From Ophiura sarsii (lineage: Eukaryota > Echinodermata > Ophiuroidea > Amphilepidida > Ophiuridae), in NCBI GenBank assembly GCA_035610835.1, contig CM069443.1, positions 64,203,577 to 64,267,576 on the forward strand: a stretch of DNA of 64,000 nucleotides. Reading direction: 5' to 3'. A program made the position numbers and the translations under genes. Below, piece by piece: positions 19,959 through 32,490 of the stretch. The notes under the pieces were generated by a model. The model saw nothing but the letters and a program-made list of their open reading frames with translations. It was not told the origin of the DNA and ran no database searches. Numbering within the stretch: position 1 is the first letter of the stretch; every line of letters starts with the position of its first letter.

Positions 19959-20791
19959 TGAGCTTCAAATATATCACATTTGTAGTTTCTAATTTGCTAT
20001 ATTGATTATTTCCAATGCTATACATATGACGCTTATTTTCTGAAGATATCAACGATTGAAAGGTTGACAAAATAATATGAAATGAATAGGAAATTTGTAT
20101 TCTTTTTTTTTGGTCATCTCAAAATCAATATTCCTAACTTATGATTCTTTTAGGTTGATTATATCACAAATGTTTGTATTTTCTACACTGGTCACATCAT
20201 ATAGGCCTAAACTAAAGAGTCATTTAGCATGATCGATATTACAATTTCATTTGCCGTGAGTATTTGAGCGTTTAGTGCCACAGGGACTGATTTACTTCAG
20301 TCTGGTCCCATCAGGACTTAAGCGTGTGTCCGTATGGACCGACCGTGTAAACAAACAAACATATTTTAGCCATTACATGACGACAGGAGAATGAGCAGGC
20401 CTTAAGTGTTGAGCATGTAAACTACTATTACTACTATAGGTCAACCTGTCAGATTCAGAATCCCTCAGACCAAAACATCATGAATATGACGGCGTGAATG
20501 ATGTTCAATGGGTACTGCGTTATACATGTAGTTTGGTTCAAGGCATTGTGATTCGAACAATAAGTATAATTATTATTTATATGGGCCTTCCAAACGGTAC
20601 AATAAAAGTGTGTATTGAATATTGTGCACCAAGTTCCCGGATGTGCGTCCAATATTCAAAAAATATTGCGGTCCAATATTTTTGGTGCGGCGCAGAAGTT
20701 GTGCGCATGATAACATATACGCAGAGAAGGTCAGTTCGGACTTACTTATTTAGTTTTTTATCAAAACAGTCTGTTATATAAATAATAATAA
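19959..20791. other. Intergenic, no gene seen
   Basis: AT-rich, no convincing coding segment; short open frames only. Confidence 0.5.
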
Positions 20792-20934
20792 TAATATTGA
20801 ATGTCTTATTTTCGGATGATACAAGAATATATTGCACGAGCTATCAAAATATTGCACTCGTCTCCGACTCGTGCAATATTTGTATAGCTCATGCAATATA
20901 TTCTTGTATCACCCTCAAAGCCATTCAATATTAT
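20792..20934. mobile_element. Palindromic MITE
   Basis: Near-perfect hairpin: AATATTGAATG ... TGATACAAGAATATATTGCA, mirrored by TGCAATATATTCTTGTATCA ... CATTCAATATT, with nested AATATTGCAC arms at the centre. Confidence 0.85.
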
Positions 20935-22332
20935 ATAAATACAACACCACACCATCCATATCAGCATATGGCATAGTATGGCACTAAACCCTTAAATGTT
21001 TCTTAATAGGCAAGGCATTATTGGAATCAAACAGAACTTGTTATCGTCAACGTCATAATAATAATATGGACATAATTCCTACAGTGCGTGCATACACGTG
21101 CGTGTTGCATACATGCTTATGTGCATGCTTGGTAAACCCAGAAGTGCGTACTGGAAACTTTCAAAAAAATTACCGCGCGTCATGATTGGTCAATCGTGAA
21201 ATCGTCACGCGTATGCGTGCATAGTTGTTTGCGCATTTCATGCAATCTAGACGCAGCTCCACGAACACCAACAAAACATGCTCGTGTGAAATAGCTTGTA
21301 TTTTGTCCATAGCATTATGACAGTGACTATATATTGGTGCAGCCATAGCAGCTGCTCACGATGTTCTGTTTCCACCAAAAACGTAGTGTTTTTGCATGCG
21401 CTTTCTTAAGGTAATTTATGAGATTTATTTATGTGCTTTACTTAAAAAGCTTGTACAAAAATAGGGAATCATTCAATGAGGAGAAAAATAGGGGTTTTGA
21501 GGGAGTAAAATTCATATCTACACTGAAAAGCAAGGCATTTTAGCAACTTGTGCAGCTAAGTTTTCATGCCCACATATCATAGGCCTAAATTACCGTATGT
21601 GATTATGTATCAATCTAGTGATAATTTAAGCTGCAAAAATATGAGTACCTCGGCTATTGCAGAAACTTAATGCTGTGAAAATGTTGTGTTTGCAGTACTC
21701 CTCTCCAGGGCTCAAAATAGACAGGGGCTAAGGGTGATTAGCCCCCAAATTTTACAAAAAAGCCCCCAAAAAAATCTCAAACAATGCCAAAAAGTACACA
21801 CGGGGGCTACTTTTTATCAATTCTGTTTAAAATAGCCCCCGTAATAAAAAAGGTATGTTGGCTATTAAGTACAATTTTAAGAATTATGTGACAACTATGC
21901 AAACCCTATCTTTTATGGGACCATCATCCCTTTTTTCAACCGAAAAGAAAGAAAAGAAAATATGCAGACAAATTGTTTTATCCGATTTTATATAAGCAAT
22001 TAGAGCTCAAATAATAGATTTTTTAGATTTTTGGATGATGCCGTGTCCAAGGGGTAAATCGCTACTTGACAAACAATTAAAAGCCCCATATTATATATGA
22101 AAGTTTAAAATTATAAACATGTTGAACTTTTGATCTCAACACAAATTGTGGACCTACCTGGAATTTTTCATTCTAACCACTTTTGACTTTCATCAACAGA
22201 ATTTTGACCCGATATTTGAGAAATCTAACCTTTGGTTATACAAATGCTCTTGACCTTTTATCAGTTGAGCACTCTTATTTCTCTAAGCCTAGAAGTTGGT
22301 TTGAGCACAACACCGGGGAGTGTGTATGTATA
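20935..22332. other. Intergenic with a hAT-end-like fragment
   Basis: CAGGGCTCAAAATAGAC at about 21716 resembles a hAT end, but I find no matching right end. Otherwise AT-rich with no gene. Confidence 0.45.
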
Positions 22333-22584
22333 CATCAAGGGTTGAGCGCAAGAAGGCCATAACTCATCTTTTGGGCAAAATGATATTTTGGTACCAAAAT
22401 AATCCATATAACCTAGATTTTCAGAACCATAAAGAGATAACTCATAAACACTCTTAATTTGACTAAAACCAGAGTTATAAGTTTGGTGCTACAGTGTATT
22501 GTAATGAGTCCCGAATATTTGAAAGTTGATGATCTCAGAATAGCATTTTTTAAGTTACGGCCTTCTGGCGCTCAACCCTCGACA
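22333..22584. mobile_element. MITE family A, copy 2 (inverted)
   Basis: Starts ATCAAGGGTTGAGCGC and ends GGCGCTCAACCCTCGAC; the internal part matches the reverse of 701-947. Confidence 0.85.
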
Positions 22585-22640
22585 TTGCCTGGTGTTTGCT
22601 ATTGAACCTATTACCACAATCCTGTCATCTTTTTTTATAC

Positions 22641-22990
22641 AATAGATGTTATTCATAATTGGCGCACTTACGTCAAAAGAGGGCCGTGCTATCCAACTGA
22701 GCATGCTGATGCTCAGAGCAATTAGTGCTCCGAAAATGAGGCCAGCAATGTAGCCACGACGAGAGTGATGTAGTTTTTCAATGTGGTGAACTTTGCACTA
22801 ATCATAAAAATTTGTCATACTTCTGAGCTGTTCAATATTTATATAACCTTGAACGTATAAACTTTCTATTCCACTAGTTTGAAATTAAATGTTTGCTGGT
22901 AACCAACACTATCTAGGAAAATGTAGAAGTTCACAGATTGTATGTTTATCAGCGTGACATCGAGTATGTCTCCCTCTTGTCTATTGCCTT
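22641..22990. mobile_element. MITE family B, copy 2 (inverted)
   Basis: Starts AATAGATGTTATTCATAATT and ends near CTCCCTCTTGTCTATT; the internal part matches the reverse of 12890-13233. Confidence 0.8.
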
Positions 22991-23638
22991 ATTGGCATGA
23001 AACTCGGAGGAACGACTCCTTTTCTGGAAGGTTTTGACTTTTAATTTTTATTATGCTTTGCCCTTTTGGCATTGATGTGCACTCTATTCAAAAGATAGTC
23101 TAATCATGAATTTATGTTGATTTTTTTAAACCTTTGGTACACATAACTTCAAAATCGGGTTGAAGCCTCTCTGAAATTGAATTTTAATAAAGATGCATAA
23201 CTTCATGAAGTTATTTTCATGTTCCTCCAATCAAACAATTTTTATGGCCTTATTGGGTTAAGTTGTAGAGTCAAAACAGAAACACATTTGTAATTATGTT
23301 ATTGTAATTAATTAATTGACAATTATCAAAAACATTACTATATCAACTAGAATAAAACAAAATAAAAACATTTTGCACAGTTGCCACTGTTTCTTCAGAA
23401 TATAATTCTAAGAAACAGGTGTGTTTTAAATTTAGAAATATATTTGATTTGGCTATGTTGCTTATTTAATCACTTTGCTCTAAAGCATGGTGTTTATCTT
23501 TTTGCTATCTCTTTCACTCTTAAGCAAGATCGTCTGTATTCTTTGAATACAGTTTGTTAATCTTAAATCAGAATATAATCCTTCATATATTTATTTTTTC
23601 CAATCCAAGTCAAAAATAGTTATCTTTTACAGGATGTT
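22991..23638. other. Intergenic, no gene seen
   Basis: AT-rich, no repeat pair recognised. Confidence 0.45.
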
Positions 23639-24035
23639 TCAACTCAACAGCCGACGTGCAAACGGTCCCGGATCAATTCCTGGCCGGTCTTTGGTAATTT
23701 AGTTGATGTTTTCTCTTCCAAAATTGTGATCTCGGTTAAAAACCTGGTTAGGGGGTTCAATTAACCCTAACAGCCCGAGCGCTAAAAAATACTACTTCTA
23801 AACCTATCTCCAAGCGCATGTGGGGACGGTTTTTCGATGACGTAATCAACCGAACCTATATATAGTGAGCGCAGTATACTACGCGACCGAGTAGCTGAGG
23901 CTTAGGCTCGTGGCTTAGTGGGTGGGAGGTTCCCCGGATCGATTCCCGGCTGGTCCCCGACGATTTAGTTGGTGTTTTCCCTTCCAAAATTGTGGTCCCG
24001 TGAAAAACCTGATTAGGGATTTATGCAACCACAAT
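23639..24035 (+). repeat. Two SINE-like copies
   Basis: 23639-23770 and 23895-24030 share a B-box-like CCCGGATCGATTCCCGGC (variant in copy 1), GATTTAGTTGGTGTTTTC, and AAAATTGTGGTCCCG plus AAAAACCTG. tRNA-derived by box pattern. Confidence 0.6.
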
Positions 24036-24079
24036 GAAGTGATTTGTGACAGGATTGCCAGTTCATAATCAGTGTTTAG

Positions 24080-25059
24080 AAAGGGAGCACAATACGTGGT
24101 AATTTTCGTGACGGTATTATTTTCGTGAACTTCGCAAGTGGACATGAAAACAAAAATATAAACACGCGAAAATATTCTTTAGCAATAGCGTTACGTTATA
24201 ATCAATGCAGAAACCGTCAAATTAAAGACTGGCACATTTTCCAAAAACTATAAAATTGCGAAAATATCTGTACACAAAAATTACCACTTATAAATACAGT
24301 ATACCAGCAGAATCATGTATATTTTCACGTTATTTTTTAGATCTATTTAATAATTGTCAATTGTGGAAACAATTTTGATTAAAATCTCCGAATTCGGGAT
24401 TTGAATTTATTGTAGCATGCCCATATGTATGTAATAATATTGTCTAGAATATTTGTATAAAGTTTTATCAGTATTATGTTTTTATATATATTTTGTCAAA
24501 TGTCCTAGTAAATAACAGATTTCATGTTGAAATGAATGAATGGTAAATACTTTATGAGAATATGCTTCTTATATAATTATATATATTTGAAGTGAAATTA
24601 AGAAAGGCCTTCAAAAACGGATAAAATATTAAGTTCTAGATTGTAACAATTTGGTTTAGTTTTTGAGATGTATGGGCATTGTAGAAGACTTTGAGGGTTT
24701 AGTGCAACAAAGAGCTATCTGCATTTTTTGGTCAAAATGAGATTTTGGTATCAAAATGATCCGCACAAGATCATGAACCTAATTTTCCGAATGATTTATA
24801 ATGCACAACGTTCTATTGTAACAATTATAATCTTTTAACTTGTCAAAACCAGAAGGTGACAATGATGGGTACAAATCTTTAATTCATTTTTTCGCAAAAT
24901 AGCCGAAATGCAGATAGCCCTTTGTTGCACTAAATTCTTGACTTGTTTCTGCATGGTTCCTCTATATGACTGCCATCGTTAAAACGGCAGATCAGATTGA
25001 GGGACTGGATTCATGCGTTGATTGAATATCACCTAATCTCTAGAATATTTTGTATTTAA
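24080..25059. other. Intergenic, partial MITE and AT-rich DNA
   Basis: TGGTAATTTTCGTGACGG (24097) and AAAATTACCACTTATAAA (24276) are imperfect inverted ends of a possible 210-bp element. The rest is AT-rich, no gene. Confidence 0.4.
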
Positions 25060-25625
25060 AGGTGTATTTACAATATTGAAATTCATGGAGGACCAAATCA
25101 TTGTGACCTACCCTTGTCCCTTAACACTTTACACACGGCTACTATTAGTTGTATTACATACAAGACAGATGTCTCAAAAGCCTTTCCCAACTTTCTATGT
25201 CTATCTCAAGAACTACCGAGCCAATATTACTAGGCATGTTTGTTCTTATTTTAATGCATTACCCATGATGATTCCAAATATGGTGATGAAATTCAATAAT
25301 TTTGACATTCTTTAAACATTTTGTGAAATGTTGGAATTGTCTGTCGTCTGCAAATGCCTGCCGTGTGTGGAAAGTGTTAACACTTTCCACGCGGCTATTG
25401 GTTTTACCATATCAAAAACAGGTTTTTCAGAAACCTTTCCCAATTTTCAAAGTCTATCTCAAGGATTACTGAACCAATACGAGGCATGTTTGTACTTTTT
25501 TCAATGCATTTCACATGGTGATTCCAAATATGGTTATGAAATTTAACAATTTTGACATTTTTTAAACAGTTTGAGACATTTTGGAATGTCGTCTGCAGAC
25601 GCCTGCCGTGTGTGGAAAGTGTTAA
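25060..25625. repeat. Dispersed repeat, two units
   Basis: Units share TGATTCCAAATATGGT, ATGAAATT, TTTTGACATT and CTGCCGTGTGTGGAAAGTGT. Reverse-orientation relatives occur at 41650-41870, 42270-42530 and 42960-43020 inside the 8.7-kb element. Confidence 0.75.
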
Positions 25626-26474
25626 GATTGCTGACAATATACTGCCAATTCTTTCTTCCATGTACTCTGCTCCTAAACTATACATCTCACTGCCATATAT
25701 GTTCAATCTGTAGTTAAAGAGTTTAGTGCAACAAAGTCCTATTTATATTAAGTAAAAAAGGCCATTATCAACAATAGCTGCTCTGAGTTACATTTAGTAT
25801 AATATCACATGCTTAGCATAGGCTACACAACAAAACCCCATCTGGCAGCTATTGGAGATAGTAGTACATTGAGGCTCTAAACTCTCAAGTGTAGTAGTTG
25901 TGCTGGTTGCCTTATGCTGCTGGTTGCCTTATAATCTGACCCTGCCCGCAACTTGTGTCCCAGGACCGCAATTAGATTTATGGCGTCTTGACGCCCTCAA
26001 CGGAATGAAGCGCAATAACACTGACAAAATAGTTGCTAGTTGACATCCTGTGAAAATCCTTGTTTTTACCTCCCCGACCACCAACCCCCTGAATGTTTTG
26101 ACAAACACTTGTTCATGAATATTATTTCAGAGGTGTCAAAATATAAACACTTGTGGTCCTACCGTCCTGGGACACATGTTGTGGACAGGATCAGATTTAT
26201 GCGCCTTATGCTAGTTTTAAAAACTGAAATCCTTATAACTGGTGACAACAGGTCTCAATGGGGCAAGAGGTATGTTATCCCCATCAGTTAGAAAAGTCTT
26301 GGAGTGTTCAAATCTTTGACAACATTTGTCTGCACTTGCGTATTATGTAAAACAATGACTTCAACAGCACCTGAGAAAATATAGGCTGTCAATTTTAAAA
26401 CAGCAGTGATATTTGCACTGGGCATATGTATTTTGTTTGATAATTGAAATTGGTGCTTTAGATAGAATAAACAT
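25626..26474. other. Intergenic, no gene seen
   Basis: An 83-codon frame at 26040 has no recognised motif and no splice context. Nothing else noted. Confidence 0.4.
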
Positions 26475-26774
26475 ATACTAAACTCCTCACAAAAAGTATC
26501 GAGATACTTATATATTAGCCAATAATTAACATCCCGAAAGGGTGTGGCTTAATCGAAGCAAATAACCCAGTGCATAATTTTGTTCTGCGTATTTTGACAC
26601 CTCGATTATTGAGATGCGATGATGCGGAACGGAGTTATTGTCATTTCAATGGTCGTAGGTCCAGTTTCAAAAGTGACACTGAGTTATTTGCTTTGATTAA
26701 TCCATACCCGTACAGGCCATTATTAATCATTGGCTCATTTGTTAAGTGTCTCGATACTTTTTGTGATGAGTATA
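26475..26774. mobile_element. MITE with CACAAAAAGTATCGAGA ends
   Basis: Left CTCCTCACAAAAAGTATCGA, right TCGATACTTTTTGTGATGAG; about 300 bp; no transposase. Internal GCAAATAACCCAGTG / ACTGAGTTATTTGC is a second inverted pair. Confidence 0.8.
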
Positions 26775-28458
26775 GGGCATCTGTGTGGGAAAGCTTATTG
26801 AGGTTGGTAGGCACACAACAAATTAGACCTGGGTCTAAATGAAGAAAATTCCTTTTAGAGGGACCTTTTATTCTTTTATATCCCCTGTATTCTCCCTAAC
26901 CAAGTCCAACAGTAAATATAGCAGTGACATGTTTTGCCCCTTTATAAGAGGCAAAAAACCTGCTGAATCCTGGATACGCCCCTGTATAAGGTCCATTAAT
27001 AATGCAGGATGAGCTCGTCTAAGCATAAAACAATCCTTTCTGGAAGGAAGTCCCTTCATATAGACCAGGTCTAAAGTCAGACCGGGTCTGAGTTGTTTTG
27101 TGTGCATACCAACCTTGGTGTTCTGTAATTGGTGATTGTTCGTTTTTAACTCTGCACAGTGACGTCAGAGTGTATTCTAATGATCCTACTGCCACCTCAT
27201 TGTGCAAGTGATTGTAATATACCCACACTATCAAAAACGAATCGTCGTATTGTGCATCATATGCGTGATGCGCGCGTGCGGCCAAAACCGTTTGCATGTG
27301 ACCATAATTGCGGGCGTACGCTTGGATTACTTTTACCCGCGGATAGATAAAAACCGAACATTTCTCGCCAATTTGGAACTGATTTAACTTTAGAAGGTTT
27401 GTGTATCAAATTCACAACCTATTGCAGTGAATTCATTTAGATTTGAGAGTTACCCGCTATGGGCAGGCAGGTGGGTGCTATTTCCAGTCCTTTATTATCC
27501 TACTATACTGTAGATATCACCAATATTTTGAGGCTATTCAACCAAATTGAAGATGTCCCTCATTGTTTGAATTGAAGATATCAAATACATTCTATGTGTT
27601 TGTGTTTTCAAAATATTCGAGATAATGTTGAGTGAGCATGCCCCAAATAAGTTGTGGGAATTCTCAACATATATTTTAACACATTTTGGACATTCTGAAT
27701 TCATTTGGATTCTCCCCAACAATAATGTGTAATTAAGGATCTCCCGAACATGGGGCCAAGGAATTCAATAAAGTAAGAATGGTTGAAGATATAAATAACA
27801 TTGTGTTTTATATTTGAAACGTAAAGAAGTAGAGGGTAAGTTTTATTTGGTACATTTCAGACAACGATGGCCACGCGAATTTTGTATTTTGAATTTGTAT
27901 TGGAATAACCGCGTAATCGCGAATGTTAATCTTATAATTTTGAAAAATTCATCATAATTAGAAGATTTTTTTTCCAATCCAAAACCGTTGGAGTTGGCTA
28001 ACCAACTCCATTGTAAATGCTATTTTTTAAATTATTTACATCGTTAACCGGGCGATTAATGTTAAAAATATTTCAAAATGGTGCACTCCCATCGCCATAT
28101 TGAAACGATGAAATCGTGTGGCCATCGTCGTCTGGTACATTTATGTGAATCCTAAGTTGCAAGATGCTTTTGAAATATAAAAAGTAAAAAGTATACTTTC
28201 TCACACGAGACAATCATATGAAAAAGTTGACTTTCTGAGTAGTGTGGTTCATTCAGTAAATACTGTATACATTACAAAACAAGTATTCAACAGCTTCATT
28301 TACTGTGCGATGCCTTACTAATAGTAAAGATTTGACCGCCCACAAAGCTGACTTGGTGCATACAAATAATGGACTTTTTGCGAATTCCTTACACCCGTGT
28401 GGACAGTCGGAGATGGTTGGGGGTTGCCTACTGGATGGAACAGCTTGGTAACATATGT
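26775..28458. other. Intergenic; includes a dispersed repeat copy
   Basis: 27240-27400 matches 17880-18035. 28360-28458 is the left half of an older repeat also present at 55240-55460. No gene. Confidence 0.45.
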
Positions 28459-28865
28459 GATGCGATCTGTGAAAACCCGCCACATGGTGGGGTTTTTCAT
28501 ATTTGAGATATTTATATCATAAGAAAGCTGAAACTGCTGATTACAAAACTGTTTCCATCATTTTTCTATGATCACTAAAAAAGGTTATGAGTGAATGAAG
28601 TTTGTGATGTCATAAAAATCTACAAAACAAAAAATCATGAAAACAGGCCAAAAAAGATGATGTTTAATAGTTTAATAGAATAACATTATAAGGTTAATTA
28701 GAAAAGTGACTTAAGTATTAAGTTTTTGAAGGTGAAATTTCATAAAAGATGATGACACAAAGTATTGGAAATTAATTTTCTAAAAGAATCTTTAAAAAAA
28801 GAAAGAAAAACCATAGTCCCTAGTTCACATTTTGCGACATCCGACGGGTTTTCACAGATCGCATC
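28459..28865. mobile_element. MITE with perfect 21-bp inverted ends
   Basis: Starts GATGCGATCTGTGAAAAC and ends GTTTTCACAGATCGCATC. A 4-bp duplication ATGT lies on each side (28455-28458, 28866-28869). 407 bp. It splits an older repeat whose other copy is at 55240-55460. Confidence 0.87.
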
Positions 28866-29244
28866 ATGTATTTTGGGGATTATGGGTCGCTGATTAGAAC
28901 AGCTTAGATGGGGACTATTATTAGATCAGCTTGGTTGATACTAATAGAACCAGGCGAGGGTGTATATTATGTGCGCTCTGAAACCAAACCGGTGTGAAAG
29001 GAGCCGTGGCCCACTGGAGCCAATGTCCAGCCTCCGTAGACACATGGAATGAAGCGTGAAACTAGTATGTCGTGTAGTGCCCTTTACCTACGCACTTATA
29101 AAACTCGCCCATTGCTTGTGTGGTGGATTTCGATCATGACAGGAGCATGCGCAGATGCGATTTTTGTGTAAGTGGTCTGTGATTTTGTCAATATTATATT
29201 TTTACTGTGATTTGTCGATCTGCATTAAATGCAAAAAGTAACAA

Positions 29245-29261
29245 CGCCCCCGGCTGGACTC

Positions 29262-29297
<36 letters not shown>

Positions 29298-29318
29298 TAC
29301 CAATTGCGCCACGGAGGT
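29245..29318 (-). tRNA. tRNA-Asn(GTT)-like gene
   Basis: Minus strand. D-stem GCGC/GCGC, anticodon arm TTCGG-CTGTTAA-CCGAA, T-arm GGTGG-TTCGAGT-CCAGC with one mismatch, A box TGGCGCAATTGG and B box GGTTCGAGTCC intact. The acceptor stem pairs at 6 of 7 positions (first pair A-C). No intron. It could be functional, a mild pseudogene or a SINE source; no SINE body is seen next to it. Confidence 0.75.
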
Positions 29319-29956
29319 GATTATTTACTAGGCTGTTTTGGTTTGCCATGTTCACCCGTACACTTCCCCGTACACTTTCTTGCAAAGTCGGGCATCATTT
29401 TTTCTCAAATGTTGCTTGCATATTGCCGTTGCTGTCGCCTTTAATACATGTGCTGTCAGTTGAACTTGGAACCAACGTTTAATTTGAACTGTCTATTTTC
29501 AATAAAAAAATACTCCAATACGGGAAAAAAATCAGAAAAGCTCACAGACAACAAATAAGAACATCATTTTACTCGACCTAGAATTTCAATCAACGTATTT
29601 CAATCATCGGGGAAACCCGATGATGCGAGTGACGTCATTTAATGAGCTCATTAGCATAATTTATGTCCGTGAAATGTACAATAGAGTTTTATAAGTGCTA
29701 CGTGCCTATACTTTACTGTACAGGGTGGACTATGGCTCCTGATACCTATTGCATAAAAGTTATGATTCTTAAGTGACTCTGAAACTCTTCTTAAGACTTG
29801 TTTGGAAGAAAGTTAAAGAATTCTTCCTAAGTTGAGCTTTATTAATTTAGACCCAGGTATAAAGTTTGACATGGGATATGTTTCATGAAGATTGAGGTAG
29901 GAATTTGTAAACAATCATCTTAAAGAAGAGTTGACAATGTAAGAAGAATCACTCTT
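29319..29956. other. Intergenic, no gene seen
   Basis: AT-rich with no clear repeat pairs. Confidence 0.4.
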
Positions 29957-30339
29957 CTTAAAGGTATATTATGTGATCTTTCCAGGGAACGCCCTCAACA
30001 TCGAAAAAAAAATGAAAGAAGATTTTCTTGCAGATTTACATTTCTGATCATAAATCGTACATACATTCCAAGTTACAGGGCGATACGATTCTTAATTACT
30101 TCAAAATCATGATTTTAGAGTGAAATTAAACTGTCGGATAACACCGACAGTTTATATTTTCACTCTAAATTCACTCTAAAACCATGATTTCGAGGTAATT
30201 AGGAATCGTATCGCTCTGTAACTTGGAATGTATGTATGATTTATGATCAGAAATGTAAATCTGCAAGAAAATCTACTTTCTAAAAAAAATAATGAATAGA
30301 GAGCGCTCTCTGGAAAAGATCACATAATATGCCTTTAAG
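29957..30339. mobile_element. MITE family C, copy 1 (near full-length hairpin)
   Basis: Starts CTTAAAGGTATATTATGTG and ends CACATAATATGCCTTTAAG. The two halves are complementary almost to the centre (CTGTCGG-ATAACA-CCGACAG). Copy 2 at 32491-32853. Confidence 0.88.
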
Positions 30340-30639
30340 ATGAATCTAACATTTTATGCAATAGTACTTCCAGGCTCCAGGGGGCTATGTCTTCTGCTAC
30401 ACCGGTAAGGTTAATACACAAATGTTGCTATATACAGAAGAATTGATAGCTTTCCGGATTTACGGATGGGGATGGGGGACTCCATGTGGTTGTCTTTAAA
30501 ACCAAAAAAGCCAAACAAATTGCATGGTCAAAATCACGCAGGTACCGACGGCATGCGTTGTGTACCAACAGGGTAATTTTAGGGTGGGGGGGAGGGGGCA
30601 TTCCCCCTGGCTACGCCACTGACTTGGTTTCAAAATTGT

Positions 30640-32310
30640 TCAAAAGACTTGACTTGACTCAAGTCACCTATTCAAAAAACTTGAATCAAATCACCTATTC
30701 AAAAGACGATTTGACTCAAGTCACCTATTAAAAACACCTGACTTGAAGTCACATATATTTAGAAATGTGACTTGACTCAAGTCACATATTCAAACGACTT
30801 GACTCAAGTCACCTATTCAAAAGACTTGACCCAAGTCACCTATTCAAAAGACTTAACTCAAGTCACCAATTCAAAATACTTGATTAGACTTGACTCAAGT
30901 CACCAATTCAACAGACTTTACTTAACTCAAGTCACATATTCAAAAGACTTGACTTGACTCAAGTCACCAATTCAAAAGACTTTACTTTACTCAAGTCACA
31001 TATTCAAAAGACTTTACTTGACTCAAGTACCTATTCAAAAGACTTAACTTAACCTAATGTTCAAAAGACAGGACTCGAGTCACCTATTCAAAAGACATGA
31101 CTTGACATATTCAAAGACTTGACTTGACTAAATTCACCTATTCAAAAGACGACTTGACTCAAGTCACCTACAAGTCACCTATTCAAAAGACTTGACTTGA
31201 CTCAAGTCACATATTCAAAAGACTTGACTCGACTCAAGTACCTATTCAAAAGACTTTGCTTGACTCAAGTCACCTATTCAAAAGACATGACTTGACATAT
31301 TCAAAAGACTTGACTCAAGTCACCTATTCAAAAGACTTGACTTGACCTAATGTTCAAAAGACAGGACTCGAGTCACCTATTCAAAAGACATGACTTGACA
31401 TATTCTAAGACTTTAGGGGGCTGGCATTTTCTTCGGAAGGGGGGGGGGGGGGGGGGGGGGTCCCAAAAATGTGGATAGACCCAGACAATTTTTTCATGAC
31501 CCCCCCTATCCAAGAGCTGCATATTTTTATGACCCCCCCCCCCCTACCTTTTTTTTTCTTCACGCAAGCATGCTTTGATAAATTTGTGACCCCCCCCCCC
31601 CCCATTTTCAATGAAATAATTTTATGACCCCCCCTGTTTTCATGTCAAAAAAACTATGACCCCCCCCCAGTATATTTGGGACCCACCCCCTTCTGAAGAA
31701 AATGCCAGCCCCCTTACTTGACTAAATTCACCTATTCAAAAGACTTGAATTGACTCAAGTCACCTATTCAAAAGACTTGACTTGACACAAGTCACATATT
31801 CAAAAGACTTGACTTGACACAAGTCACATATTCAAAAGACTTGACTCAAGTACCTATTCAAAGACTTTGCTTGACTCAAGTCACCTATTCAAAAGACATG
31901 ACTTGACATATTCAAAAGACTTGACTCAAGTCGCCAATTCAAAAGACTTGACTTGCCTCAAGTCACCTATTCAAAAGACTTGACTTGACTCAAGTAGGCC
32001 TACCTATTCAAAAGACTTTTCTTGACTCAAGTCACCTATTCAAAAGACTTGACTTGACTCAAGTCACATATTCAAAAGACTTGACTTGACTCAAGTACCT
32101 ATTCAAAAGACTTGACTTGACCTAATGTTCAAAAGACAGGACTCGAGTCACCTATTCAAAAGACATGACTTGACATATTCAAAGACTTGACTTGACTCAA
32201 GTCACCTATTCAAAAGACTTGACTTGACTCAAGTCACATATTCAACAAAAGCCTTGACTTGACTCAGGTCACATATTTAAAAGACTTGACTTGACTCAAG
32301 TCACCTATTC
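30640..32310 (+). repeat. Minisatellite, about 26-32-bp unit
   Basis: More than 40 imperfect units of TTGACTTGACTCAAGTCACC plus TATTCAAAAGAC. Interrupted at 31415-31715 by another element. The frames that read DLTQVTYSK repeats are a consequence of the unit, not a gene. Confidence 0.95.
31415..31712. mobile_element. Foldback element inserted in the minisatellite
   Basis: Left GGGGGCTGGCATTTTCTTC, right GAAGAAAATGCCAGCCCCC, arms about 40 bp, flanked by TTA on both sides (a 3-bp duplication as in PIF/Harbinger). The interior has several C7-C14 runs and ATTTTTATGACCCCC phrases. Confidence 0.8.
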
Positions 32311-32490
32311 AACGCAAATATAGCGCTACTTGATTGAGTAAGTTGAGTCTAAAACAATTGTTGTTATTATAAAAATAAATATTATGCCTAATTTCAGTAC
32401 TTCAAGAACTTGATGTGACTTGATATAAAATCAGTCGCTTGACTTGTGCCAACCAGTGATTTGACTTGACTTCTTGACCCAATGGATTGA

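Noticed and set aside
26570..26842. 90-codon plus-strand frame
   Set aside because: Lies mostly inside the MITE at 26475-26774.
30486..30957. Frames with repeated LTQVTYSKD
   Set aside because: Direct translation of the minisatellite unit, broken repeatedly.
30640..32310. CRISPR-like repeat/spacer array
   Set aside because: Units are contiguous with no unique spacers, and the DNA is animal nuclear.
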